Position numbers and translations under genes: made by a program | Notes under the pieces: model-generated | Told to the model about the DNA's origin: nothing | What the model saw: the letters and a program-made list of their open reading frames with translations, nothing else | Databases searched by the model: none | Shown here: positions 23,421-33,708 of the stretch, in pieces | Layout: each line of letters starts with the position of its first letter | Position numbering within the stretch: the first letter of the stretch is position 1 | DNA from: Tetradesmus obliquus | Taxonomy: Eukaryota > Chlorophyta > Chlorophyceae > Sphaeropleales > Scenedesmaceae | NCBI GenBank assembly: GCA_030272155.1 | Contig: CP126192.1 | Location: 7,784,501-7,848,500, forward strand | Direction: 5' to 3' | Length of the DNA: 64,000 nucleotides

Positions 23421-24079
23421 TGTCGCTGATTTTAACTCAGCAGCGCTGCACAGGCATGCGGTTGGCTGAACGCGAGTGTCAATTCCCTGCCGAGACCGCG
23501 CAGGGTGTGCACGGAAGCTTTTGAATCAGAATGCAAAAACCTACAGTTGCACGCTGCCCTGCATAAGATACGCTTCAACTTGTCATCGCGCCAAAAGAAC
23601 AACGTGATCAACGAGTCAACTTACTCTGTCAAGTTCGCATGCAGCCAGAACCCGGACAGGACTGGAGAAATGTCTTCGAAAACAGGTTTGTTCTGGTCTC
23701 CTGATTCCGGGCGTTCGCCCCGATCTGCCCACCCGGTAACCCTGGACATGCAGCCCTGATGTGAACCCGCAGTGCAGCCAGGCCACAGAAAAACCCCTTG
23801 CAGCCTGATCTTGCACATATAAAGAAAGTTGCCGATTGCATTCATTGCACAACAACTGCAACACTGTCGAGCACCAATACATCTGTGGACAGGTACAGTG
23901 CTGCACAGCGCAGCGCACACACAGTGGCACCATGTGCAATGCGGTAGGGAGCGCTCCCTAGCTAGCATAAAAGCAATTGTGCACTGCTTTAGGACAGCAG
24001 TTCACGTTGCTTACCAACACACTGTGTGATGTTCAGGCACTGCGCAGTTTCCAGCAGAACCAGTTACCGCATAACAGGG

Positions 24080-24599
24080 TTATAACCGCATAAGGTTACC
24101 CGGCGTCAGCAAGACAATGCCAATCACAATCAGCACCGCAGAATGAGCAGCAGGTACAAGTCTTGCAACCGGCGCTATCCACTGGAACAGCATTTGATAA
24201 CGAAGAAACGGGATTGCCGTGACGCCAGGCTAGTCATCCTTCGGTAAGAGCCAACAAAACAAACAATCTTCCTTAACATTCACAGCTACATCCGCCCCTA
24301 CAAAATGCTGTCAAGCAAGATACAATACAAATGTGTCAACCGCGCAGGAAAAATCGTCTCGGTGAGTGCTGCCAGTGCAGCTTGCCGAGTGCTGCACCAA
24401 AGCAGGAGACAAGCAAGCTGCTGGCGCGGTCGCAATGCACACATGGGGCAAGTAGTGTGACGACCAGTGCTGCCAGGTACACAAAGACAATGCGTCCCGG
24501 CAACATGTGATGTTTCCCAGGCGCCGGAAAAGGGGCCGACCAAAAGGAAGCCAAAACTGCAATCCCTGCAATCAACACCGCAAACCGCAAACCAACACA
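24080..24599 (-). CDS. Possible membrane-protein exons
   Basis: Two hydrophobic open stretches on the minus strand: one at about 24599-24340 (LIAGIAVLASFW ... RIVFVYLAALVVTLLAPC) without an ATG, and one at 24193-24080 (ATG, then PVARLVPAAHSAVLIVIGIV and stop). A possible acceptor (GCTTGACAG) lies near 24306. Exon joins were not resolved and no family is recognised. The opposite strand has an RRRKRGRPKG-like open frame that I judge to be accidental. Confidence 0.2.
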
Positions 24600-24973
24600 C
24601 AAACTGTCTTACACACAAGGTGCAATGATACACTCAACCCTAGCTGTACAACTGCAGCACACCCTGCAAGGTGCTCCAGCCCCTGCTGCCTGCTGCTGCC
24701 TACACCTTCATACCAAGCACCGCAGCCCAAGCAACCATCTACAGTTCACCGCCCATGCAGCGCAGCGGCACCCTGCGCAGCTCAGCAAGTCACAAGCCGC
24801 AGCCAAGCCACATGCATAGCTGCACTCCACCACTGTCCACTGCCGCAATAACAGCAGACAAGCATGACCGCAGGCATGCGCTGCTACATCGCACCCGTGC
24901 ATGACAGTCGCTAGCAGGTGCCCAAACAAAGTGGAGCCCAGCGGCCGCTGTTTCTCCTGCTGCACATTCACAT

Positions 24974-25165
24974 TCACATCCAGTTGTCGCCCGCCACGCG
25001 CCGCCGGTAAGCATTGCCCGACGGCGCGATAACAGGCTTCTCAGCCGTCTGCGCAGGCTTGCCGGTGAACGCGATGCCTGCTGGGGCCGCCTGGCTGCGC
25101 TGGTTCATTGGGGCAAAGTGGCGCAGCCACACGCCACGGTAGTCCTGCTGCGGCCGCACTCCTGC
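24974..25165 (-). repeat. Echo of the citrate synthase terminal exon, including stop codon
   Basis: Copy of the last ~165 bp of the coding sequence ([15 protein letters not shown] ... [10 protein letters not shown]-stop), 75 bp past the true stop, with few substitutions (AAPAGI for AAAAGI, APSG for ARPG). It lies in the 3' flank. Unlike other echoes it carries a stop rather than a splice site. Confidence 0.9.
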
Positions 25166-25239
25166 AACCCCCTGCTGCTCTGAAGGCCTGCAGCTGCAGC
25201 CCGCCATTGCCGCACCCCCTGCTGCACATCACATCACAT

Positions 25240-28200
25240 TCACATCCAGTTGTCGCCCGCCACGCGCCGCCGGTACGCATTGCCCGGCCGCGCGATAACG
25301 GGCTTTTCAGCCGTCTGCGCAGGCTTGCCAGTGAATGCGATGCCGGCTGCGGCCGCCTGGCTGCGCTGGTTCATTGGCGCAAAGTGGCGCAGCCACACGC
25401 CGCGGTAGTCCTGCTGTGGCCGCAGGATCTTGGTGTCTGGATCGGCCAGTGACTCGCGCCAGTGTGCGCAGTAGCCCACGATGCTGCAGGAAACACAATG
25501 ACAATATAACAATAACACAAGTGAGTGCGCCTGATTGGATGCACAAGCACCAATACACCGATAAGCGCGGGCATGCGCTGACGATGCCACCGGGGTAGGA
25601 ATATGAAGCAGAGGGCAGAGTGCAGGGAAGCAGACATGCGTCAGCGACAGCCCACAAACTGTCACATGAAAAGGCCGCAGGATCTTGGTGTATGGGCCTG
25701 CCAGTGACTCGCACCAGTGTGCGCAGTAGCCCACGATGCTGCAAGGTGAAACACACATAGCGAAAGGGGTTGAGTGAGTGGTGTGCGCTTGGTTCATTGA
25801 TCGAGTGAGATGCAGCAGCCAGCAATGCCATGACGAGTAGAAGAACGTTGCAGTACAGGCAAGCCGGCGAAAGCCCATGGCCCTGTGCCGGTGCCGTGCC
25901 GACAAAAGTTCAAACCGACAACAAACTTCAAACTTCACGCTGTGAACTCACCGTGGGATGGCGAAGAGCACTGTGAAGAAGGCAGGAGGGAAGCCCATGG
26001 CCCTGTACACCACAACTTCAGCATCACCACCATGAAAGTTCACACCAAAGTTCAAACTTCATGCTGTGAACTCACCGTGGGATGGCGAAGAGCACCGTGA
26101 AGAAGGCAGGCGGGAAGCCCATGGCCCTGTACACCAGCCCGCTGTAAAAGTCCACGTTGGGGTACAGCTTGCGACTCACAAAGTACTCGTCGCTCAGCGC
26201 AGCGTCCTGCAAGCATACAGACAGACACATAGAGAGTGGCTGGAGCATTGCAACATAGGTCCACAATGGGGTACAGCTTGCGCGACACCAAGTACTCGTC
26301 ACTCAGCGCAGCGTCCTGCAAGCATGCACAGTTGGCAGAACAGACAGGTGGTATTGTGCACTGCATCGTCCGAGCACGGGGAGCGGCCTGCGCAAAGCAA
26401 AGACCTCGTCATTGCCAGGGCGCCATGAAATGATACGCACGGATATGCAGCAGGGCAGCATGAAGGCAGTGCATTGTCTCGGCTACAAACGACCACAGCT
26501 CCACATGGTTTCAGGGTTTTGTAGCCAAGCAACCCTGCCCTCACCTACTGCGCAATGGCCACCTCAATCAGTGGGTCCCTGCCAGCCATCTTAAACACGT
26601 CCTCCGCCACGCATGTCCAAGCAGTGCAAGGGTTTTGTCACAATAACAAACCTTAAAACACCAAAACCCACCTGCAGCGCAATGGCCACCTCAATGAGCG
26701 GGTCCCTGCCGGCAATCTTGAACACGTCCTCAGCCACCCCGCGGATGATCTTGGCGCGCGGGTCAAAGTTCTTGTACACGCGGTGGCCAAAGCCAAACAG
26801 CTTCTCGCGCTTGGCCTTCACACCTGCAGTAGCCAATGCAGCAGCAGCAGCAGCAGTGAATAAAGCCCACGGGTCACCCTACACCCAAAAGGTGTTTGTA
26901 CACGCAGTGCCCAAAGCCAAACAGCTTCTCGCATTTGGCCTTCACACCTAAGGCAGCGGCAGCGACAGCGGCCGCAGCAGCAAGAGTTTGCAGCAGCAGT
27001 GAGTAAAGGGTGCGGGTCAAAGGTCTTGTACACGCAATGCCCAAAGCCAAACAGCTTCTTGCGCGTGGCCTTGACGCTTGATGAAACACAAAGCGGTACA
27101 GCAGTAGCAGCCGTCATGTTCCGATGTTAGTCCGCGCTGTCGATGCGCTGCAGCATGAAGCAGTATCAAACTATCAGCAAGATCATGGTGTTAGTGCTTG
27201 TGACATTACTACCTGACCTGTGATGAGTGTCGGGATGCGCTCCACGCTGCCGATGCGCTCCAGCATAAACTGTTATCATTCTACCAGCAATATTGTCAAT
27301 GCTTATAAAGAGGTTGTCACTGACCTGCGATGAATGCGGGGATGTTCTCCACGCTGCCGATGCGCTCCAGCATGCGCAGCACCGCCTCGTTGGCGCCGCC
27401 GTGCAGCGGGCCGTACAGCGCACCCACCGCACCAGCCACAGCAGTGTACACGTCCACGCCACTGCAAGCAGAGCAGCACAGTGCACAACAACACAAACCC
27501 AGCGTCAGCTAAATCCGTATGGGGCCGTACAGCGCACCCACTGCGCCTGCCACGGCAGTGTACACGTCCACGCCGCTGCAAGACAACAGAACATAAGCCA
27601 GCGGATTGGTTCAACCAAAATGGCGAGGAAGCTGTTGCAGCGCGCCGTACAGCGCACCCACCGCGCCTGCCACGGCAGTGTACACGTCCACGCCGCTGCA
27701 GCACAAAACAACAGGGGAGGTGAGTGATGTAAAAAACTTAGCGCGTAGCGCGCTGCCTTTGTGAAGCAAATATAACGGGCTCCTGGTGCAGGATGAAGAT
27801 TATATCCAGGGCACCACCCAACCAGCATGGTCAGCCACAACGCAGAGCACCATTCAAACATGGAGGCCAGGTGGCGTGCTGCTGCTGTGGAGCACTTCAT
27901 CTCGTGCTCCTGGTGCGCCACACAGCAACAGCCGACTGAAAGGCAACCCCACCAAAGGCACACACTGTGAGGCCAGGTGGCGTGCTGCTGCTGTGGAGCA
28001 GTTCAGCTCATGCTCCTGGTGCAGCAAGCACTGATACACATAGGCATGCTGTTCTCAAACCTACAGCGTACTGCTCACCTTGAGGCCAGGTGGCGTGCTG
28101 CTGCTGTGGAGCAGTTCACCTCATGCTCCTGGTGCAGCAAGCACTGATACACATAGGCATGCTGTTGTCAAACCTACAGCGTACTGCTCACCTTGAGGCC

Positions 28201-31200
28201 AAGTGGCGTGCTGCTGCTGTGGAGCAGTTCATCTCGTGCTCCTGGTGCAGGATGAACATGATCTCCAGGGCACGCGCCAGGCGGGGGTTGGGCTTGTAGC
28301 TGGGGCTGCCGTTGCTGTCCAGCATGTACAGGAAGTTCTCTGCGAGCAAATACACCATATGACAGTTCATGAATTTGTTTGCAAGTGAAAGCGGCATGCT
28401 TACAGCCAGACACAGTTATGAGACGACACGGGGGCTGCCGTTACTGTCCAGCATGTACAGGAAATTCCTTTCCCGCAGGGAAGATAACAGAGCAGCAGGC
28501 CGAGTGTGTATGAGGTTTGCAGGAAAAAGGGGGCAGCGGTGCAATCTCCGTGCACGGCACTGCAGGACATTGCAGGACACCCGCCATGAGACATAAGCTG
28601 CAAATCAGCTGCACAGGCCCTGCACCGACTGCAGTTGGGTGCGCGCCTGCTGACCCTTCTGTTGCATGTCACGTCACTGCATCCACATTTGCATGCGCAT
28701 TTGCATGGCTGCTGCATGGTGGCGGCTGTGCTGCTGCTGCTGCTGCTGCCGCGCACGCACAAAAGCCATTTCAAGGTGAACACACTGCTGCTGCTGCCGC
28801 ACACCTGCGAAGCCCATGCGCTGGTTGGGGCGTGCTGCTGTGCGGCCGGTGGACTTGTGGTAGGCCAGCGCCGCAAGCGTGGAGATCTGCAGCAGCAGCA
28901 ACAGCAGCAGCAGCACCTCAGAGCATGTTGGAAAGGGAAGAGCATGTTGTAGACAAAAAGTGCATGTTCCGCCTCATCAACAGAAAGCTGCCCTTGGACT
29001 GCTTCGCACATAACAATGTAACAATGTTACAACCAAGATGACATGAAAATAATGGTTACGTAACATATAACACACCTTGCCGATGAGGCGCGCAATCTGC
29101 TGGTCCTGCACCGCCCGGCTCTTGTACACGTTCTGCCCTGCAAGCGCAGGGTTCTGCTCTGGGTGGCAGCCGCTTAAAGCGCAAAGCCCTGTCAGGATGA
29201 TGGCCATGGGGTGAGCATCATGGGGCATGGCGTGGATTACATCCTCCACTGCGCGTGGCACACCGGCGTGCATCATCACGGACTCACTGAAAGCAGTCAG
29301 CTCAGGCCTGCGACATCATGCAGCAGGGAAACAGGAGCGGCAGCAGCAGGGAAAAGAGAGCAGCAGGCAAGAGCAGGGGGTCAGGGGCTGCATTTTGCAT
29401 GTGCTGTGCAGTAAGAACAAGGATTCCTGATGCAGCATGCGCCATGCATCATGGGGCATGGCGTGGATTACATCCTCCACTGCGCGTGGCACACCAGCAT
29501 GCATCATCACAGACTCACTGAACGCAGTCAGCTCAGGCCTGCGACATCATGCAGCAGGGAAAAGAGAGCAGCAGACAAGAGGGAGGTCAGGCGCTGCATT
29601 TTGCGTGTGCTGTGCAGTGGCAAGGCTTCCCTGGCCAGTAGGGTTTGGTCCCCCCGGTTCAAACAAAATAAAAGGAAGAAGGCTTCCTGATGAAGTGTAT
29701 ACTGGAAGTGAAGCAGCAGCCCGGGTAACAGGGTGTGTCAGAGGCTGCAAGGTACGACTATTGTGCAGTAACACAGGGTACATGCTTGCAGGACGTGTCC
29801 TGCTCCAGCAGTTCTCTTGTCCATCTGGCTGTGCAGGTTGCTGTACCGCGCCAGGATCGCGGTGTTCAATTGCAAGGACCCGTGAGCTGTGTGAGCTACT
29901 CAAACACACCCAACTCAACTTGACTACTGTACATGTGGACAATTCAAACGGCCGAATCGCGCATGAACTGTACATTTGAGCATTGAATTGACTCACCGGC
30001 TGGGCAGGTTGCCGTACAGCACCAGAAATGCGCTCTCCAAAGAGAATGCTTCAGTGAGCTCCTCAACTTGCTGCAATGTACATTTCTAATGGCCTTGAAT
30101 CAGACATGATGTCTGCTCACCGGCTGGGCAGATTGCCGTACAATACCAGAAAGGCACTCTCCAGGTAGCTGGCTTCAGTGAGCTCCTCTATCCAATTACA
30201 TTCAAATTTGAACGTAGAATTTACACTGATATGCAATAACTTGACTCACCGGCTGGGCAGGTTGCCGTACAGCACCAGGAATGCACTCTCCAGGTAGCTC
30301 GCCTCAGTCAGCTGCTCGATGGGGTAGCCCCTGTAGCGCAGGATGCCCTTGTCGCCATCGATGAAGCTGATGTGGCTGATGACTGCTGAGGTATTGGTGT
30401 AGCTGCGGTTTCAGATGACAAGTGAGGAAAGAATGAAATGCGGCAGGCAGGGGCAGCACACTGTGCTCGCTTGGCAAGTGAGCAACGCTCAGCCAGCAAC
30501 GCAGTGCAATGCAGGGAATGAAGATTGCAGGAGGGATTGACAGAAGAACGTGTACGAAGGCGCCAGTGCATGTACTGAAATAGCAACACATGCGTGTTGT
30601 TTGTGGCCTGCAGGCATTGACAGGGCGGATGGACAGCTGCTGCACAATGCAGTGAAGCAGCAGCATGAGCAGCCCAGACACCTTCGTTCTGGCTAGCTGC
30701 GCATGATGGTGCTCTACACAACAAGAACAGCTTGTAAAGAGTATGTTGAAACCCTAGGGCTACAGCACGTGGCAAGCTGGCTACTGGCTCACCCAGGGTC
30801 ATACGTCCTGAGCCCAACACCATCTCCTCCTGCAGTGATCTGCTTCAGGGCCTGTGCGCTGATGGTGCCGCCCTCGGACACCTCGAGCTGTTGCAGTGAA
30901 AACAATTGAATAATCAGATGGATACTGAGGCAGTTGCTGTGCTCGGCATGCTCATTCTGTTCGACACCGGACTGCAGGTCCGAGCAAACAAAGCAAGCAG
31001 GCAGTGTGTGCCCGCGATAGCTTACCGTGTACTTCTTGCCAGTGCGGTTGTCCAGCACTGTTAGCGTGCCCTTGCCACCACCCGGCGCTGGGCGCACAGA
31101 GTCATCAGCAGCAGCTGCTGTGTCCTGTCTGGCCAGGCAGGGTGCCTCCTCCCCAGCCCCTAGGTGGTGCGATAGTACAGAAAGCCGGCTGACAGCACTG

Positions 31201-31211
31201 TTGTAAGCCAT
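25240..31211 (-). CDS. Citrate synthase, peroxisomal (glyoxysomal) type
   Basis: Condenses acetyl-CoA and oxaloacetate to citrate. Exons: 31211-31026, 30887-30793, 30402-30250, 29307-29076, 28886-28805, 28339-28192, 27461-27325, 26823-26672, 26206-26076, 25483-25240; they sum to 1560 bp, 519 residues plus stop. Catalytic residues are in place: H319 ([10 protein letters not shown]), H358 (FGFGHRVYK), D414 (YPNVDFYSG); the 39-residue spacing of the histidines matches glyoxysomal enzymes. A PTS2 peroxisome signal, R9-L10-x5-H16-L17 (RLSVLSHHL), precedes a short linker and the family start [14 protein letters not shown]. All introns keep GT-AG and almost all contain exon-edge echoes. It diverges from the acylphosphatase gene over about 300 bp, which must hold both promoters. 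Confidence 0.97.
25680..25745 (-). repeat. Echo of citrate synthase exon 10, 5' edge
   Basis: Copy of IVGYCAHW(R/C)ESLA with the CAG acceptor, upstream of exon 25483-25240. Confidence 0.85.
25885..26012 (-). repeat. Echo of citrate synthase exon 9, 3' edge
   Basis: Copy of the end of exon 26206-26076 ([17 protein letters not shown] region) with GTGAG donor at 25947-26005, and a shorter fragment near 25870. Confidence 0.8.
26250..26325 (-). repeat. Echo of citrate synthase exon 9, 5' edge
   Basis: Copy of GCAG + [16 protein letters not shown] region, upstream of exon 26206-26076. One residue change (F to L). Confidence 0.85.
26541..26612 (-). repeat. Echo of citrate synthase exon 8, 3' edge
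   Basis: Copy of the end of exon 26823-26672 ([15 protein letters not shown] region) with GTGAG donor after a shortened end. Confidence 0.8.
26878..27085 (-). repeat. Two echoes of citrate synthase exon 8, 5' edge
   Basis: Copies at 26885-26952 and 27015-27075 reading [17 protein letters not shown] and a [17 protein letters not shown]-like sequence. The catalytic-site Arg after His is Cys in both copies, which supports the view that they are not used. Confidence 0.85.
27125..27290 (-). repeat. Echoes of citrate synthase exon 7, 3' edge
   Basis: Copies near 27205-27262 and 27128-27160 of ML(E/Q)RIGSVE..P with GTCAG donor-like ends, downstream of exon 27461-27325. Confidence 0.75.
27515..27705 (-). 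repeat. Two echoes of citrate synthase exon 7, 5' edge
   Basis: Copies at 27520-27582 and 27640-27702 of GCAG + [18 protein letters not shown], about 120 bp apart, upstream of the exon. Confidence 0.85.
27780..28191 (-). repeat. Echoes of citrate synthase exon 6, 3' edge
   Basis: At least three copies (27866-27925, 27962-28025, 28074-28135) of EHE(M/L)[12 protein letters not shown] plus GTGAG-type donors, and a shorter trace near 27785. The two nearest the exon share a 118-bp period. Confidence 0.9.
28424..28485 (-). repeat. Echo of citrate synthase exon 6, 5' edge
   Basis: Copy of GCGGG + [12 protein letters not shown] region upstream of exon 28339-28192. Confidence 0.75.
29440..29570 (-). 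repeat. Echo of citrate synthase exon 4, 5' edge
   Basis: Nearly exact copy of acceptor + [19 protein letters not shown] region, about 245 bp upstream of the exon. Confidence 0.9.
29815..30190 (-). repeat. Echoes of citrate synthase exon 3, 3' edge
   Basis: Copies near 29992-30062 and 30116-30188, and a decayed one near 29815-29865, of [14 protein letters not shown] with GTGAG donor. Spacing about 125 bp. Confidence 0.85.
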
Positions 31212-31506
31212 GTTGCCGCTGACGCTGCAGCGATCGCAGCACGTGCAGGCAGCAAGCGGAGGACTCCGAGAGTGCAGCGGCAGTGACGAGCAAACAATAG
31301 CCAAAGCTCAGCAACATACAGCCGATCAAGCCTGTGACTGCATAGGCTGATAGATATGGTGCCTTCAATATCACGGTTGTGCAGGCTGACGCACCATTGT
31401 CATTTGCCAACTGTCAGTAAGATTGCATAATGCACCCCTGCGCCTGCCCGAATGCCCATTCGGGCGCTCAATTGCTCGAAATCCGCAATGTTACTTGAAT
31501 GTGGCG
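31212..31506. promoter_or_regulatory. Shared upstream region of citrate synthase and acylphosphatase
   Basis: The two genes diverge with 295 bp between their chosen start codons. No TATA box or named element was identified; the role as a bidirectional promoter is inferred only from layout. Confidence 0.4.
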
Positions 31507-32615
31507 ATGTTCAAGTCTAGACAAGGGCACTCGTCAACGAAAGACACGAGGATCGGGCCTAATGCCATGCCACATCAGCATGCACGTTTGATGCTTGCAG
31601 CTGCATGTGGAGTTTGTAGCGTTGCTCTGATCTTCAACTTTCCTGTGCTTCAACGGGCCCTGTTGTCAAGCCCTAGTCTTGGATTGCCAGGCGCTGCAGC
31701 AGCAGCAGTAGCAGGACCAGCTCAACCTGCAGCACAGGAAGCCTGTGCTGCCAGTGAGGCAGCTATGGGGTCGCTTGGAGCATTCCACTTTGAGGTTTCA
31801 GGGCGGGTGGGTTTCTGCTTCGACAGTATGCCCTGTGAAATTGCAGTGCATGCTGACAGCAGCAGCGGCAGCGCTTCCAGCAGCAGCATGCACTTGCTGA
31901 CACATCACATTGCACCCACATGTGCCAAAACATCATTACAAACCTCAAGGATTGTGTTCATGAGCGAAAGACCACTCAGTGCAATGAGAGCGCGCGCGTC
32001 ACTGCCCACAGCCGCAGCAGCGCAACGCCAGTGCCAGCAACACATGCAGCAGGCTTGCCATGCATACGGTGCCACCAGTGCTGAAGCCATCATCAGCAGT
32101 GCAACTGCATCCAGCCGTCTGCTGTCCTGTGTGTTTGCGCTGCTGTTGGTTTGCCGCTTATTCGCAAGTCAACCGCAGGTTCAGGGTGTATACTTCAGGA
32201 AGTTCACTGTGCAGAAAGCCACTGCTCTGAAGCTGGTGGGGTGGGTGGCCAACACATTGCGCGGCACAGTCGGTGAGCAGCAGCAGCAGCAGCAGCAGCA
32301 GCACCTCGAAAGCGACAGCGCGGTTGTTGGAGAATTGCATACTGCAGCTGCCCTGATGCGATTGGCAATGGCTGCTGCAATGCTGCCGTGACTGCGGGCA
32401 CTGTCAGTGCTGCTACAAGTAGTGCTGCTGCTGCTGCTGCCGCTGCTGCAGTGGGCGAGTGCCAAGGGCCTGAGCAGCAGCTGCAGGAGATGAAGCAGTG
32501 GCTGTGCACAGAGGGAAGTCCCTACAGCCACATTGACGATTGCAGGATCAGCAATGAGCGGCAGCTGCAGCAGCTTGAGTTTGAGGTGTTTGAACGCCGG
32601 AAAAATGTGCCGTAG
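31507..32615 (+). CDS. Acylphosphatase with N-terminal membrane-like extension
   Basis: Hydrolyses acyl phosphates. Exons 31507-31806, 32179-32272 and 32452-32615 join to 185 residues. The C-terminal ~90 residues form the acylphosphatase fold: VSGRVQGVYFRKFT holds the phosphate-binding loop and catalytic Arg, and VGWVANTLRGTV holds the catalytic Asn. CQGPEQQLQEMKQWL and SPYSHID complete the family pattern. The first ~85 residues are an extension with a hydrophobic stretch (LMLAAACGVCSVALIFNF), which may be an organellar or membrane-targeting sequence. The start is the first in-frame ATG; the next, at 31567, is equally possible. The second intron ends in (CTG)n-CAG. No echoes were noticed in this gene, in contrast to its neighbours. 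Confidence 0.9.
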
Positions 32616-33156
32616 CAGCGGGGCGAGATGCCTTGGTTGTGTTGCCGGTGCAAAGCCCTCGGCTTGCTGGGAAGTGTGTGCTGCTTTCTGCAGAGAAAAA
32701 TTGGACCAAGGCAGGCCTCGCCAAGAGTTTAAATCACGTAGCTGTTCACCGTTTGTATCACAACAGCAGTGTCTTTGTGTCAGCAAGTAGGACAGGCGTG
32801 CGTTCTTGGGTGCAGCGCAGGGCTGCATCACTGTTTCATATTATTCAGATATTCATGCGCAGTTCAGCCACATCAGCCCTGCTGCTTCAAAGGTGGCTAG
32901 CACGGCATGCACGCATGTGCATAGCTTAGTGCTCTTCGGCACCCTGGAGAATCATCATTGCAGCATGATGCATCATTGCATACCATGTAAGCAGTGCCTG
33001 GGCACGGCGCCGCTGAGCTTCAGCTTGCTTCAGCAGTTTCTGAGGAGGCCCGAGCAGAATGGGAGGTGGCCACATGTGCCGCTGTTCTTGCAGGAGCACA
33101 GAAGGAATACTATGTTATCAGGTCATACGTGATTTTCCAGGCTTGTGTCGTGCTTC
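32616..33156. other. Region between convergent gene ends
   Basis: No gene or strong repeat is supported. It should hold the acylphosphatase 3' UTR and that of the unrecognised minus-strand gene. Confidence 0.4.
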
Positions 33157-33560
33157 TCAAGTGGTAGACCCCTGCAGGGCCTGGTGTAGGGTTGCTTCTA
33201 GATGCAGATCCGCTGTGTGCAGGTGCAGGAAAGGATGCAGTGCTTCCCACATGACCGTGTTTGCAGTGGGGCCAAGTTGCTGCAGTTTTTCCAAGTAGCA
33301 AGCCACAACAAGTTCTAGCAGTGTTTTGAGAGCTGTGGAGCGTGCTGCCAAAAAGATATATTATGAGTCATCAAGATTTGTGCCCGTACTCAGGTGTCAG
33401 GCTTCAGGCGGCACATCAGACCCGGCCGCGCTCGCCCACTCACCCAGGAGTGCCTGTTGTTCGGAAACTACTTTCTCAAGCTTTATAGCACGGGTTTCAC
33501 AAGCAGCAGCAGAGCCACTTGAGAGGCAGCCACGTGCTGAGCGGACAGAAGGACAGCGCT
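33157..33560 (-). CDS. Unrecognised gene, C-terminal exons
   Basis: Two exons on the minus strand fit GT-AG rules: an exon ending at 33444 (from about 33560; ...ETRAIKLEKVVSEQQALLG) and 33344-33157 (ARSTALKTLLELVVACYLEK ... HQALQGSTT-stop). The predicted protein is helical, with leucine spacing suggestive of a coiled coil. No ATG was found in the first exon and an in-frame stop lies just upstream, so another 5' exon or a different start is needed; space is limited by the kinase start at 33709 on the other strand. I do not recognise the family. Confidence 0.4.
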
Positions 33561-33708
33561 CTGCTACAATCCCTTTCGATTCTCGGGGTTCTTAGTCAAA
33601 GGTATAACATTAAAACGTTTAGAACCAGCAAAAGGGGGAGATCGAGGGCCCCGCGACCCAAGCGCTGTTCGATGCATGTGATCGAATTTGCTCGTCTTTA
33701 GCGAGGTG

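Noticed and set aside
24507-24851. Plus-strand frame starting MMFPRRRKRGRPKG, AT-hook-like
   Set aside because: Single short basic motif, no second hook, Pro/Thr-rich low-complexity tail; the opposite strand is more protein-like.
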